Source of the DNA: CAVPTL01 sp963708725
Lineage (GTDB): Bacteria; Actinomycetota; Thermoleophilia; Gaiellales; JAICJC01
NCBI GenBank assembly: GCA_963708725.1
Contig: CAVPTL010000014.1
Coordinates: forward strand, 434,001 to 498,000
Length of the DNA stretch: 64,000 nucleotides
Direction: 5' to 3'
Part shown: positions 42,653-51,888 of the stretch, one piece after another
Layout: every line of letters starts with the position of its first letter
Numbering within the stretch: the first letter of the stretch is position 1
The notes under the pieces: generated by a model
What the model saw: the letters and a program-made list of their open reading frames with translations, nothing else
The model's database searches: none
What the model was told of the DNA's origin: nothing
Made by a program: the position numbers and the translations under genes

Positions 42653-44578
42653 TCAGTTGCAGTGGTCGGAATCCGGGTGTGGCGGCGGGACATCCAGCGC
42701 AGGGTTTCGTTCGAAGAAGCCGACGGGCTTCAACTTGAACCCGATCGTGACCACAGGCATCACCGGCCAGTCCTCCGGACGCGGCACGTGGTGATGGCCA
42801 AACGTATACCAGACCACGATGTCGCGGTTATCGATGTCCCGATCCGCGTTCGTCCACTCCGGCAACCCCGCGCCGCCGGGATGCATGTTCGGATAGTCGC
42901 CCGCGGCGTAGCGCTCGGCCGGCTCGTACGGCGTGACCCAGAGATGCTGGTGGAGAAAGCCCGCTCGCTTGCTCACCGGGGCATCCGGCTGGGCAAACGG
43001 CACCGTGTTGTCGCCAGGCACCAGCCGGTAGGCGACCGGCTCACCCAGCCGGTGTTTGACGGCGGGGTTGACGACCTCCCACCAGCGAGCCGATGCGCTG
43101 TCGGTGCGACGGCGGGCGGCCAGCTCGGTCTCGAGCCGGCGCCGGCACGCCCGAAAAGCGTTGCCGTAGGGATTGCCGTCGCCAGGCGGGAGCGACTCCG
43201 TCCACACCTCGTCGATCGCATTGTCGAGGCCGTCGACGTCCAGGTCGAGCCGCATGTTGAAGAAGTGCTGATGCACCATGGCGTTGAGGCCCGGAGCGAC
43301 CAGCACGCCATGCTCGGGGCGCACTCCCGGAGCCACCGCCCCCGTCGACAGCACGCCGGTCAGCTTCACCTCATACTCGATCGTGCCGTCCTGATACAGG
43401 TACCAGAAGAAGCCGTAGTCATAGTTTCCGATCGCCGAGAACGACGAGATCACCAGCCGCCGCGAGCGGCGCACCTCTCCCCGGCCGTCGCGCCACTCGA
43501 TGTGACGCCACAGCACGCCCACGTCCTCCTCGTGCAGGCAGATGGCGTTGGGGATGTGCACCGGCGCGCCGTCGGAGTCGGACACGTCGGCGTCGAGATA
43601 CACGATCTCGCCAAGACAGTCGCAGCCACGGGTCAGCGGCGAGGCGGCCAGCCCCACCCCGTTCTCGCCGGCGTCAAAGGCGTTCTTGAAGTAGTGGGTT
43701 GGGCTGGGGTCGCCGTAGGGCACCACCATCTCCGAGAGTGACGCGCGATGCAGAATCGAGCGCAGCCGGCCGCCGTCCTCGTATCCAACCTGGTTCAACA
43801 CAAGGCCCTCGCGGGGAGTGAAGCCAACATGCACCTGCCACCGCTGCCACCGCACCACCCGCCCGTCGACGCTGAATCCCGGCCCGTCGGGCTGGGTGAT
43901 CTCGAGCGGAGCGATGTCGTGGCGAAGCGGCGCCCCCGCCGCGGCGTCGAAGTTGCCACTCTCCGGCGGGATCGGCACGACCCCGTGGTCGTCGACGCGC
44001 AGCACCTCGAGCTTGTTCAGGTCAATCAGCGCGATCACGCCGTCGACCGGATGGGCCCACTCGCTATCGCCCGGGTTCGGCCGGACAAACGCGACCGCGC
44101 GGCCCAACCGGATGCCATCCTCGCCCTCTCCGCCAAAGTGCCCGGCCGGCCATGCGTCCACCTGTACCGTCGAGAAGTCGGTGATCCCGCGCCTGGCCAT
44201 CGCATCACGAAACCGCGGGTCGTCGCGGACGAGATCCTCGGCCTCCATCAGCTCACCGACCACCGCCATCGGCTGAATGTCGGTGCGAACCCGCCAGCTG
44301 ATCACCGACTCCGAGTCGAGCGAGACGGAAGCCTCCACCGACGCCTCCGACCCACGGTCGAGCATGACCACGTCGGCGATCCGCTCGGGCCTGGCCCCGC
44401 CGGCACCCCACGCCAGCACCGCAGCCTTGTCGGGTTCGGCCAGCTCCATGGTGATGAAGCGGGTATCGGCACTCAGCGTCGCAAACCCCGTGTGAGCCCG
44501 GACCACGTCCGTGGTGGCGGCGATCTCAGCAGCGGATAGTGGATCAAGTGGGTGGTCTGGAGGTTGTGTTCGTCCCAT
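42653..44578 (-). CDS. copper-containing primary amine oxidase
   Basis: A 641-residue enzyme that oxidises primary amines to aldehydes with release of ammonia and H2O2. The self-processed TPQ Tyr386 lies in NYDY (residues 385-388), the catalytic base Asp is in FDAGENGVG, and copper His are HQHFF (436, 438) and a third in GHHHVPRPEDWP. There is no signal peptide, so it is probably cytoplasmic. It starts the minus operon opposite a sugar transporter, an unusual neighbourhood for an amine oxidase. ATG at 44578 gives the natural N-terminus; the open frame upstream is antisense. Confidence 0.94.
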   Translation of the reverse strand: MGRTQPPDHPLDPLSAAEIAATTDVVRAHTGFATLSADTRFITMELAEPDKAAVLAWGAGGARPERIADVVMLDRGSEASVEASVSLDSESVISWRVRTDIQPMAVVGELMEAEDLVRDDPRFRDAMARRGITDFSTVQVDAWPAGHFGGEGEDGIRLGRAVAFVRPNPGDSEWAHPVDGVIALIDLNKLEVLRVDDHGVVPIPPESGNFDAAAGAPLRHDIAPLEITQPDGPGFSVDGRVVRWQRWQVHVGFTPREGLVLNQVGYEDGGRLRSILHRASLSEMVVPYGDPSPTHYFKNAFDAGENGVGLAASPLTRGCDCLGEIVYLDADVSDSDGAPVHIPNAICLHEEDVGVLWRHIEWRDGRGEVRRSRRLVISSFSAIGNYDYGFFWYLYQDGTIEYEVKLTGVLSTGAVAPGVRPEHGVLVAPGLNAMVHQHFFNMRLDLDVDGLDNAIDEVWTESLPPGDGNPYGNAFRACRRRLETELAARRRTDSASARWWEVVNPAVKHRLGEPVAYRLVPGDNTVPFAQPDAPVSKRAGFLHQHLWVTPYEPAERYAAGDYPNMHPGGAGLPEWTNADRDIDNRDIVVWYTFGHHHVPRPEDWPVMPVVTIGFKLKPVGFFERNPALDVPPPHPDSDHCN

Positions 44579-44596
44579 CGATTCCCTAGTATCGCG

Positions 44597-44617
44597 AAAT
44601 CGCCGATGTGGCGATTT
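44597..44617. promoter_or_regulatory. AAATCGCC-N5-GGCGATTT palindrome, candidate operator
   Basis: Perfect 8-bp arms at 44597-44604 and 44610-44617 with a 5-base spacer. It lies in the 100-base gap between the divergent amine oxidase and sugar ABC operons, 19 bases from the amine oxidase start and 62 bases from the binding-protein start. No regulator gene is found within the region. Confidence 0.5.
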
Positions 44618-44678
44618 GGTGACCGCTCCAGCAATCAGCCGCCGACGGTGGGGTCGAGCGCCCAACGGAAGGTAACTC

Positions 44679-45977
44679 GTGTTGAACGGAAGCAAACGAT
44701 TGGTCGCAGTGGTCGTCGCGGCGCTGTGTCTCGCCGTGACCGCGGCCGCCTGTGGAGGCAGCAGCAGCTCGAGCAGCTCGGGCTCGAGTGACACCGGATC
44801 GATCCGCGGCCAGACGATCAACGTGCTGGTGCCGTACAAGATTCCGCAGGACGTGATCGACTCGTTCACGAAAGCGACCGGCGTCAAAGTCAACTACACC
44901 GTCACCGGCTGGGACGCGACCCACTCCAAGCTCGTGGTGGCAAACACCGCCCACACCTACATCGCGGATGTGGCCGAGTTCGACTGGTCGTTCACCGGTC
45001 AGTTCGCCGGGGCCAAGTGGGTGCAGCCACTCGACGACAAGCTGCCGGCACCGCTGCTCAAGGATCTTTCGGCGATCGACGCCGCGTTCAAGTCGGGCGG
45101 CCAGACCTACGCCGCGTGCTTTTCGAATGACTTCCGGATCTCGATGTACAACAAGAAGATGTTCGCCCACGCGGGCATCGCGTCGTTCCCCAAGACGTTT
45201 GCCGAGCTCGGCACGGACGTTCAGAAGCTGAAGGCGTCGGGCGTGCAGTATCCGCTCGCGATCCCGATGGCGGCCACCGAGGGCGGCGTCACGCCGTGGT
45301 ACCTGCTGACCCTCGCAAACGGCGGGCAGCTGTTCGACAACAACTTCAACGCCGAGTTCGACAAGCCCGGATCGGCCGGCGAGAAGGCGCTCCAGTGGGA
45401 GGCCGACGCGGTCAAGAAGGGCTGGGTCTCGCCCGGCTCGGTGTCGCTCGACGACTCCACCGCCTTCAACAAGTTCCTGGCGGGCGAGAACGCCATCGTG
45501 CTCGCAACCGGCCCCGGCAACCTGGCCACCGCCAACGATCCGTCGCAGTCGCAGATCGCAGGCGACGCCGCTCCGGCGCTGGTTCCCGGCGTGAACGGCC
45601 CGGGTGCCTCGTTCGGCCTGCCCGAGGGCCTCTCGATCCCCACCACCGCCCAGCACCCCGAAGCGGCCGCGGCGTTCATCAAGTGGTGGCAGAAGGCGGA
45701 TAACTCGATCGAGATCTACAAGAAGGAAGGCAACCTTCCCTGCGGCGCCTCGGTGCTCAAGCAGCTCGCCGATTCGGGCCAGCTCCAGGGCGGCAACGTG
45801 ATCACGCAGGAGGTCTCACACGTCAAGCCGCTCTTCCCGCAGGGCGCCCCGATCTGGTACTCGGCGTTCAGCTCGGACGCCCAGGGCCTGCTGAACGCGG
45901 CGGTCAAAGGCCAGATGACTGTGCAGGATGCGCTGAGCCAGCTCGCGTCGAAGGCCAAAGAGGACGCGCAGAACTGA
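44679..45977 (+). CDS. sugar ABC transporter substrate-binding lipoprotein (family 1)
   Basis: A 432-residue extracellular binding protein. The signal peptide ends in a lipobox (AVTAAACGG). INVLVPYKIPQDVIDSFTKATGVKVNYTV and VADVAEFDWSFTGQFAG are family 1 (MalE-type) hallmarks, as is the C-terminal AQHPEAAAAFIKWW. The GTG start follows GGAAGG by 6 bases. It opens a four-gene operon with two permeases and an ATPase. Neighbouring GH4 and GH38 genes suggest an alpha-linked oligosaccharide, perhaps with galactose or mannose units. Confidence 0.93.
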   Translation: MLNGSKRLVAVVVAALCLAVTAAACGGSSSSSSSGSSDTGSIRGQTINVLVPYKIPQDVIDSFTKATGVKVNYTVTGWDATHSKLVVANTAHTYIADVAEFDWSFTGQFAGAKWVQPLDDKLPAPLLKDLSAIDAAFKSGGQTYAACFSNDFRISMYNKKMFAHAGIASFPKTFAELGTDVQKLKASGVQYPLAIPMAATEGGVTPWYLLTLANGGQLFDNNFNAEFDKPGSAGEKALQWEADAVKKGWVSPGSVSLDDSTAFNKFLAGENAIVLATGPGNLATANDPSQSQIAGDAAPALVPGVNGPGASFGLPEGLSIPTTAQHPEAAAAFIKWWQKADNSIEIYKKEGNLPCGASVLKQLADSGQLQGGNVITQEVSHVKPLFPQGAPIWYSAFSSDAQGLLNAAVKGQMTVQDALSQLASKAKEDAQN

Positions 45978-45996
45978 CGATGGAATCAATTGATGG

Positions 45997-46887
45997 TTGA
46001 GTGACGTGCGGGCCTGGCTGCGCGACCACGAGTCGTCAACCCTGGGACTGCTGATGGTGGCGCCGGCCGTGCTCGCGGTCGGCGGCCTCATCATCTACCC
46101 CCTCATCCGGGGGTTTCAGCAGAGCATCCAGACATCGGGGCTGTACGGCCAGCCGAAGACCTACGTCGGCCTTCGCAACTATCGCCAGGACATTCACGAC
46201 CCCGAGTCGATCAATGCAATCAAGCACACGTTCGAGTACGTCGTCCTGGCGGTCTCGATGGAGCTCGTGCTCGGGATCATCATCGCCGTGACCCTCCACC
46301 GGATGTTTCGTGGGCGCGGCATCGTGTTGGCGATCCTGGTGCTGCCCTGGGCATTGCCGTCGGTCGTGAGCGGTGTGTTGTGGCAGCGCGTGTTCGATCC
46401 CGACAACGGATTTCTGAATAGCGCGCTGCTTCACCTCCACCTCATCAGCCAACCCCACGTGTGGCTTGCCAGCGGTCGGTGGGCGATCGCATTCATCACG
46501 CTCGTGCACGTGTGGGGCGTGCTGCCATTGGTGAGCTTGATCATGATCGCCGGCCTCCAGAGCATCCCCGAGGAGGTCTACAACGCCTCGGCCGTCGATG
46601 GGGCAACCCCGTGGCGGCAGTTTCGCTACATCACCTTCCCGCTGCTGCGGCCCTCGATCGCCGTTGCCCTGACCATCGGCACCCTGCTTGCGATCGCGAT
46701 CTTCGACGAGGTGTTCGTGCTCAACGGCACCGCGCTCAATACCCGCTCGATCCTGATCCAGGTGTACAACACCACCTTCGTCGAGGCCGACTTCGCGCAC
46801 GGTACCGCGCTTGCATTCCTGCTTGCCGGTGTGACGGCGCTGTTCGGATGTGTCTATGTCATCGGGCTTCGGAAGTCGACGGTATGA
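45997..46887 (+). CDS. sugar ABC transporter permease, MalF type
   Basis: A 296-residue permease with six helices. The EAA loop reads IPEEVYNASAVDGATPWRQFRYITFPLLRPS. LVLPWALPSVVSGVLW is another family segment. TTG at 45997 is the start used; GTG at 46006 is possible and no strong ribosome site separates them. It ends by overlapping the second permease (ATGA). Confidence 0.92.
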   Translation: MSDVRAWLRDHESSTLGLLMVAPAVLAVGGLIIYPLIRGFQQSIQTSGLYGQPKTYVGLRNYRQDIHDPESINAIKHTFEYVVLAVSMELVLGIIIAVTLHRMFRGRGIVLAILVLPWALPSVVSGVLWQRVFDPDNGFLNSALLHLHLISQPHVWLASGRWAIAFITLVHVWGVLPLVSLIMIAGLQSIPEEVYNASAVDGATPWRQFRYITFPLLRPSIAVALTIGTLLAIAIFDEVFVLNGTALNTRSILIQVYNTTFVEADFAHGTALAFLLAGVTALFGCVYVIGLRKSTV

Positions 46888-47744
46888 ACGAGACGCTCGG
46901 CATCCGCACGCTGCGCTGGATCGCGATCCTGGGGATCATCGTGTGGTCACTCGGCCCGATCGTTTTGGGGGTGATGACCAGCATCTCGAGCCAGGTCGAT
47001 GTGCGCGCGGTGCCCACCCGCTGGGTGCCGCACACCATCACCCTGGCGGGATACCGGCAGCTGCTGGAAGGGACGAGCAGCCAGCACTCGGGCGGCACCG
47101 TGACCGAGGCCGGAGTCTTTTCCAAAGCGATGGAGACCAGCGCCGAGGTGGCGCTGGCCACCACCTTCGTCACGCTGATCGTCTCGACGATGGCCGCCTA
47201 CGCCTTCGGCCGGCTGCGGTTCGTGTTCGGCCGTGCACTCTTCTACGCAACCCTGACGACCATGATCGTGCCGATCTTCGTGGTGGTGGTGGCGCTCTTC
47301 CAGGTGATGGCGCGACTGCACCTGATCGACACCAAGCGTGGCCTGGTGATGGTGTTCGTGGCAACCTTGTCGCCGCTTGCAACCTGGCTTTTGTACAACC
47401 ATGTGCGCGAGATGGAAACCGAACCCGAGGAGGCCGCGCTGATCGATGGCTGTCGCCGATGGCAGGCGTTCGTGCGGGTGGTGGTGCCACAGATGAGCTC
47501 GGCGATCGCCGCCGTGGCGGCGATCCTGGTGCTGTCGGTGTGGGGTGAGTTCCTGATCCCGCTCTTGCTCACCTCGACCTCGAACTCCATCCCCGTGACG
47601 GTGCTGATCACGCAGTACGTGGGCAAGTACACGACCAACTACCCACTCCTGGCCGCCGCCGGCGTGCTCGCGCTACTGCCGCCCGCGCTGATCGCGCTGT
47701 TCCTCAATCGCCGGATCCAGGGCGTGATGGCGGGGTCATCATGA
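46884..47744 (+). CDS. sugar ABC transporter permease, MalG type
   Basis: A 286-residue permease that pairs with the MalF-type subunit. The EAA loop reads ETEPEEAALIDGCRRWQAFVRVVVPQMSSA. The usual N-terminal helix and long periplasmic loop (ISSQVDVRAVPTRWVPHTITLAGYRQLL) are present. The ATG overlaps the MalF-type stop, and its own stop overlaps the ATPase start. Confidence 0.93.
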   Translation: MNETLGIRTLRWIAILGIIVWSLGPIVLGVMTSISSQVDVRAVPTRWVPHTITLAGYRQLLEGTSSQHSGGTVTEAGVFSKAMETSAEVALATTFVTLIVSTMAAYAFGRLRFVFGRALFYATLTTMIVPIFVVVVALFQVMARLHLIDTKRGLVMVFVATLSPLATWLLYNHVREMETEPEEAALIDGCRRWQAFVRVVVPQMSSAIAAVAAILVLSVWGEFLIPLLLTSTSNSIPVTVLITQYVGKYTTNYPLLAAAGVLALLPPALIALFLNRRIQGVMAGSS

Positions 47745-48874
47745 GCGACCGAAGCGTCGGCACGATCTCGCTGGAAGGCGTGACCAAGGTCTTCCCCGGC
47801 GGTGTGATCGCCGTCAACGAGCTGAGCCTGGACGTGGAGCCCGGTGAGTTCCTGGTGCTGGTCGGCCCGTCTGGCTGTGGCAAGACCACCGCCCTGCGCA
47901 TGGTCGCGGGTCTCGAACCGGTCACCGGTGGCGAGATCCGGATCAACGACAAGCTCGTGACCAAGCTGCCGCCGCGCGATCGCGACATCGCCATGGTGTT
48001 CCAAAACTACGCCCTGTATGCGCATATGACGGTGCGAAACAACATGAGCTTTGGGCTGAAGATGACGCACACGCCCAAGGACGAGATCCGCCGCCGGGTC
48101 GATGAGGCGGCGGGGATGCTGGGACTCGGCGACCTGCTCGACCGAAAGCCCAAGCAGCTCTCGGGCGGCCAGCGCCAGCGGGTCGCCATGGGCCGGGCGA
48201 TCGTGCGGGAGCCCGCCGCGTTTCTCATGGACGAGCCGCTCTCCAACCTCGACGCCAAGCTGCGAGTCGAGATGCGCGGCGAGATCATCCGGGTACAGCG
48301 CCGGATCGCCGCCCCCACGCTGTATGTGACCCACGATCAGACCGAGGCCATGACGATGGGTGATCGGGTCGCCATCCTGCGCGACGGCGTGCTGCAGCAG
48401 CTGGGCACGCCCGACGAGATGTATGACGACCCGGTGAACGCGTTCGTCGCGGGGTTCATCGGCTCACCGGCGATGAACCTGCTCGAAGCCCGACTCGAGC
48501 AAACAGCCGAGGGCCACGAGGTGGTGTTCGGCGAGACCCGGCTCAAGCTCCTGCCCGCCGTGCTGGAACGCCGGCCGTCGCTGGCAGGCTATGCCGGGCG
48601 ACCACTGACCCTTGGTGTCAGGCCCGAGGACTTCGGCGACGCCGATGCTTCGCGGCCCGAGCGCGACGGGGTGGTGACGGTCACTCCCACCCGGGTCGAG
48701 TCGCTGGGATCAGAGCTGGTGGTCTATCTCGACGTGGGTACGAGCGGGTCACAACATGCCACCGCCCGGCTCGAACGCAGCGCGCCGATCACCGACGGTG
48801 AGCCGGTGACGCTCTCCGTCAATCTCGACCGGCTGTACTTCTTCGACGCCGAGTCCGGCGCAGCAATCCGCTAG
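47741..48874 (+). CDS. sugar ABC transporter ATP-binding protein, MalK/UgpC type
   Basis: A 377-residue ATPase. Walker A is GPSGCGKTT, the signature LSGGQRQR, Walker B FLMDEPLSNLD and the switch His YVTHDQTEAM. A C-terminal TOBE/OB-fold region follows (LGVRPEDFGD and later strands), as in MalK and UgpC. Its TAG stop (48872-48874) ends on the first base of repeat copy 3. Confidence 0.95.
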   Translation: MSDRSVGTISLEGVTKVFPGGVIAVNELSLDVEPGEFLVLVGPSGCGKTTALRMVAGLEPVTGGEIRINDKLVTKLPPRDRDIAMVFQNYALYAHMTVRNNMSFGLKMTHTPKDEIRRRVDEAAGMLGLGDLLDRKPKQLSGGQRQRVAMGRAIVREPAAFLMDEPLSNLDAKLRVEMRGEIIRVQRRIAAPTLYVTHDQTEAMTMGDRVAILRDGVLQQLGTPDEMYDDPVNAFVAGFIGSPAMNLLEARLEQTAEGHEVVFGETRLKLLPAVLERRPSLAGYAGRPLTLGVRPEDFGDADASRPERDGVVTVTPTRVESLGSELVVYLDVGTSGSQHATARLERSAPITDGEPVTLSVNLDRLYFFDAESGAAIR

Positions 48875-48906
48875 TGAATAAATGGTGCCTGGCACCATTT
48901 ATTCAC
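48874..48906. repeat. stop-codon palindrome, copy 3
   Basis: GTGAATAAATGGTGCC (48874-48889), T, then GGCACCATTTATTCAC (48891-48906). The 16-bp arms are perfect. The minus-strand arm supplies the TGA stop (48905-48903) of the GH38 gene, and the plus-strand TAG of the ABC ATPase shares its first base. The flanking genes converge. Confidence 0.9.
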
Positions 48907-51878
48907 GACAGCAGCACGGTCAGGATCTGGTGGGGCGCGTAGGCGAGCTCGATCACGCCGTCGTTTACGGCAAGCGTCGCGGCCGCATCTTCGAGCAGGT
49001 TGCAGCTCTCGGCCGCGGTGAACGGCACCCCCACTCGGATGTGTGCGGTGCCACGCGCACCGTGGGCCTCGTACAGCCTCAGCACCAACGCATCGGAGTC
49101 TTCGGCCCGCTTGACCGTGTCGAGCACAAGGTTGGGATCGTCGACCGCAAACCAGGAGTGCGGTGCAACGGCGCCGGCGACCCATCGGAGCGGCGTCTCG
49201 AAGCGTGCCGACTCGGCCACCACCCCTGCCTCGCGCCACCCGCCGGTGTGCGGCATGACGGCGTAGGCGAACTGGTGCCGGCCGATATCCGCGTCGGGGT
49301 CGGGCGCGGTCGGGGAGCGCAGCAGGCTGATCCGCATCTGGTTTTGGAACGTCGAGTAGCCGTACTTGCAGTCTGTCAGAAGTGCGACGCCAAATCCATA
49401 TTCCGACAGATCGGCGAAGCGATGGCCCGGCACCTCGTACCGGGCCAGGTCGTGGCTGGTCGAGTAGTGGGTGGGTCGCTGCGTGTGCCCGAACTGCATC
49501 TGGTAGGTCGCATTGGGGCTGCGCACCGCGACCGGAAAGAGCACCTTCAGGAGCGTGTGCTGCTCGTGCCAGTCGGCATCGCAGTGAAACTCGAGGCGGG
49601 CCGATCCGGCATCCAGGCGTACGGTCTGGCGCATGCTGCTGGCCGCGCCGAAGCGCCACTGGATCGCCACCTCCGCGCGCATCGCGTGGTGGGTCACGAT
49701 CGTGACCGACTCGGCCGGCGGGGTGTCGGTGACCGTCTCGAGGTGGAACGGGTCGATGTCCCAGGCGTCAAACGCGGTCGGCCGATCCTCGTACAGCTGC
49801 AGGCGGTTCCCCGGTTCGGCCAGCGCCTCGCGGCCGGTGCTCAGCTCGATCAGCGACCGCACCCGGCCGTCGTTTCCGATCTCGGCGCGAAGCAGCGCGT
49901 TTTCGAGCACGATCGTCCCGCCGGCCTCGCTCACCTTGACCTCACCCGGAGACGTTCCGACTGTTCCAAAGCCGTATGCGGGCGCGTCCACCCACACCAG
50001 CTCGCCGTCGGGATGTTCCGCCACGCCGGATCGGGCGCTGGAGAGCACGTTGACCGGGGTCGCCCCCTGGCCGTCGCCCTTCAGCGCGGCCAGGGCCTGG
50101 TGGGTGGCGGCTTCGGCGGCGGCCAGAACCTCGGCGTGCTCGGCGGCCGCCCGCTCGTACACGAGGGCGATCGACGAGCCGGGCAGGATGTCGTGGAACT
50201 GATTGAGCAGCAGTAGCTGCCAGGCCTGGTCGATGGCCTCTGCCGGATACTCCAAGCCGTGCAGCCGGGAGGCCACCGCCGACAGCAACTCGGCGTCGTG
50301 CAGCGCCCGCTCACCCGCCCGGTTGCCGCGCTTGACCGCCGCCTGGCTGGTGTAGGTGCCGCGGTGATACTCGAAGTAGAGCTCCCCGACGATGGTCGGC
50401 CGATCGACGGCATCGGCCTCGAGCGCGGTGAAGAACTCCTCGGGCGTGGCGATGGTGGTGCGGGGAACGCCCTGGAGGTCACGGGCGCGGCGGAGCGTTT
50501 CCAGCATGGCCGGCGTCGGCCCCCCACCCCCGTCGCCGAACCCGAACACCAACAGGCTGCGATGGGAGAAGTCGTGATCCTTGTAGTTGCGGGCGTTGCG
50601 GCGCAGCTCTTCGACCTCCGCGGTGGCGTTGTAGGTGTCGGCCGGGGGAAAGTGCGCCAGCACCTCGGAGCCGTCGATGCCCTGCCACGTGAACGTGTGG
50701 TGAGCCGGGGAGTTGAATCGATTCCACGAGAGCTTCTGGGTCAGGAACCGGTCGATCCCGGCGCCGCGCATGATCTGTGGCAGCTGGCCGTTATACCCGA
50801 ACACGTCGGGGTTCCAGAACTCGCGGTGCCGGCGGCCGAACTCGCGCTCGAAGAACCGCTGGCCATACAGGAACTGGCGCACGAGCGACTCCCCCGAGGG
50901 CAGATTGCAATCGGGCTCGACCCAGGTGCCGCCGACCGGCACCCACTGGCCCGCAGCCGCCCGATGCCGGATGCGGTCATACAGGTCGGGGTTGTGCCGC
51001 CGCACCCAGTCGTACTGATAGGCCTGCGAGCAGCAGAACCGAAACTCCGGGTACCGGGCCATGTAGGCGGTCTGCGAGCTGAAGCTTCGCACCAGCTTTC
51101 GATGCGTCTCCTCGAGCGGCCAGAGCCACGCGGTGTCGATATGGGCATGGCCGATCGCCGACAGCTCGTGTACAACCGAGCCGTTTCGCCGCAGCAGCAG
51201 CCGCTGGAGGATGTCGGCGGCCTCGTCCCAGGTACCGCGATCGGTTTCGACCCAGACGTTGCAGAAGCGGTTGAGCTCGGACAGCAGCTCGCCCGCCCAG
51301 GTCGGATCCAGCCCGTTGACGGCATCGGCCTCCAGCCGGCGCAGCACGTCGAAGTCGTGGTGAAGCTGCCAGGCCTGCTCGTCGAAGCGCGCAATCTGAC
51401 AGCGGTCGAGCACCACCGGCTCGACGGTGTTGTAGCGCCGGTCCATCTGCCCGAACTTGCCGTTGCATGCGAGCTCGATCCGCAGGTCGAGATGCTCGCC
51501 GCCGGCGGCATGCTCAATCAGAAGCGCGTCGGGCCTCGGCCCCTCGTGGCTGGTGTTGAGACCCTGGATCGCCCGGCCGTCGATCCACAACGTGGCCTCG
51601 CTGTGGGTGACCCACAGCAGGTCGACGCGCTCTCCCGCCCACTCCGCCGGCACGGTGGCCTCCACCTGAAACCAGAAGGTTGCCCACAGCGGCCCGAACT
51701 GCTCGCCCAGCCGTGCGTCGCGGTAGGCCAGCGACTCGGCCTGATCGATCGGGATGCGGTCGACCGGCCCCGACACCACCAGCCGGTCAGGGTCGCGAGA
51801 GTCGGCATAGATCAGCGCCTCGATCCGCTCGCCGACCTGGGCGATGCGGGTGCGCGTGTAGACGGGATGGCGCAGCAT
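48903..51878 (-). CDS. glycoside hydrolase family 38 alpha-mannosidase
   Basis: A 991-residue GH38 alpha-mannosidase, the size expected for the family. The zinc site and N-terminal catalytic block are GHAHIDTAWLWPLEETHRKLVRSF. The nucleophile Asp lies in NPDVFGYNGQLPQIM, and SWNRFN and FLTQKLSWN are conserved. The C-terminal beta domains follow. No signal peptide is seen, so it works inside the cell on oligosaccharides brought in by a transporter, most likely the ABC system next door. It lies 10 bases after the GH18 gene on the same strand. The stop TGA is provided by repeat copy 3. Confidence 0.93.
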   Translation of the reverse strand: MLRHPVYTRTRIAQVGERIEALIYADSRDPDRLVVSGPVDRIPIDQAESLAYRDARLGEQFGPLWATFWFQVEATVPAEWAGERVDLLWVTHSEATLWIDGRAIQGLNTSHEGPRPDALLIEHAAGGEHLDLRIELACNGKFGQMDRRYNTVEPVVLDRCQIARFDEQAWQLHHDFDVLRRLEADAVNGLDPTWAGELLSELNRFCNVWVETDRGTWDEAADILQRLLLRRNGSVVHELSAIGHAHIDTAWLWPLEETHRKLVRSFSSQTAYMARYPEFRFCCSQAYQYDWVRRHNPDLYDRIRHRAAAGQWVPVGGTWVEPDCNLPSGESLVRQFLYGQRFFEREFGRRHREFWNPDVFGYNGQLPQIMRGAGIDRFLTQKLSWNRFNSPAHHTFTWQGIDGSEVLAHFPPADTYNATAEVEELRRNARNYKDHDFSHRSLLVFGFGDGGGGPTPAMLETLRRARDLQGVPRTTIATPEEFFTALEADAVDRPTIVGELYFEYHRGTYTSQAAVKRGNRAGERALHDAELLSAVASRLHGLEYPAEAIDQAWQLLLLNQFHDILPGSSIALVYERAAAEHAEVLAAAEAATHQALAALKGDGQGATPVNVLSSARSGVAEHPDGELVWVDAPAYGFGTVGTSPGEVKVSEAGGTIVLENALLRAEIGNDGRVRSLIELSTGREALAEPGNRLQLYEDRPTAFDAWDIDPFHLETVTDTPPAESVTIVTHHAMRAEVAIQWRFGAASSMRQTVRLDAGSARLEFHCDADWHEQHTLLKVLFPVAVRSPNATYQMQFGHTQRPTHYSTSHDLARYEVPGHRFADLSEYGFGVALLTDCKYGYSTFQNQMRISLLRSPTAPDPDADIGRHQFAYAVMPHTGGWREAGVVAESARFETPLRWVAGAVAPHSWFAVDDPNLVLDTVKRAEDSDALVLRLYEAHGARGTAHIRVGVPFTAAESCNLLEDAAATLAVNDGVIELAYAPHQILTVLLS

Positions 51879-51888
51879 CGCCCGGGCG

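Noticed and set aside
48882..50216. 444-codon plus-strand open frame starting inside repeat copy 3
   Set aside because: It is antisense to the C-terminal part of GH38; its start in the repeat is a coincidence of the ATG in the stem.
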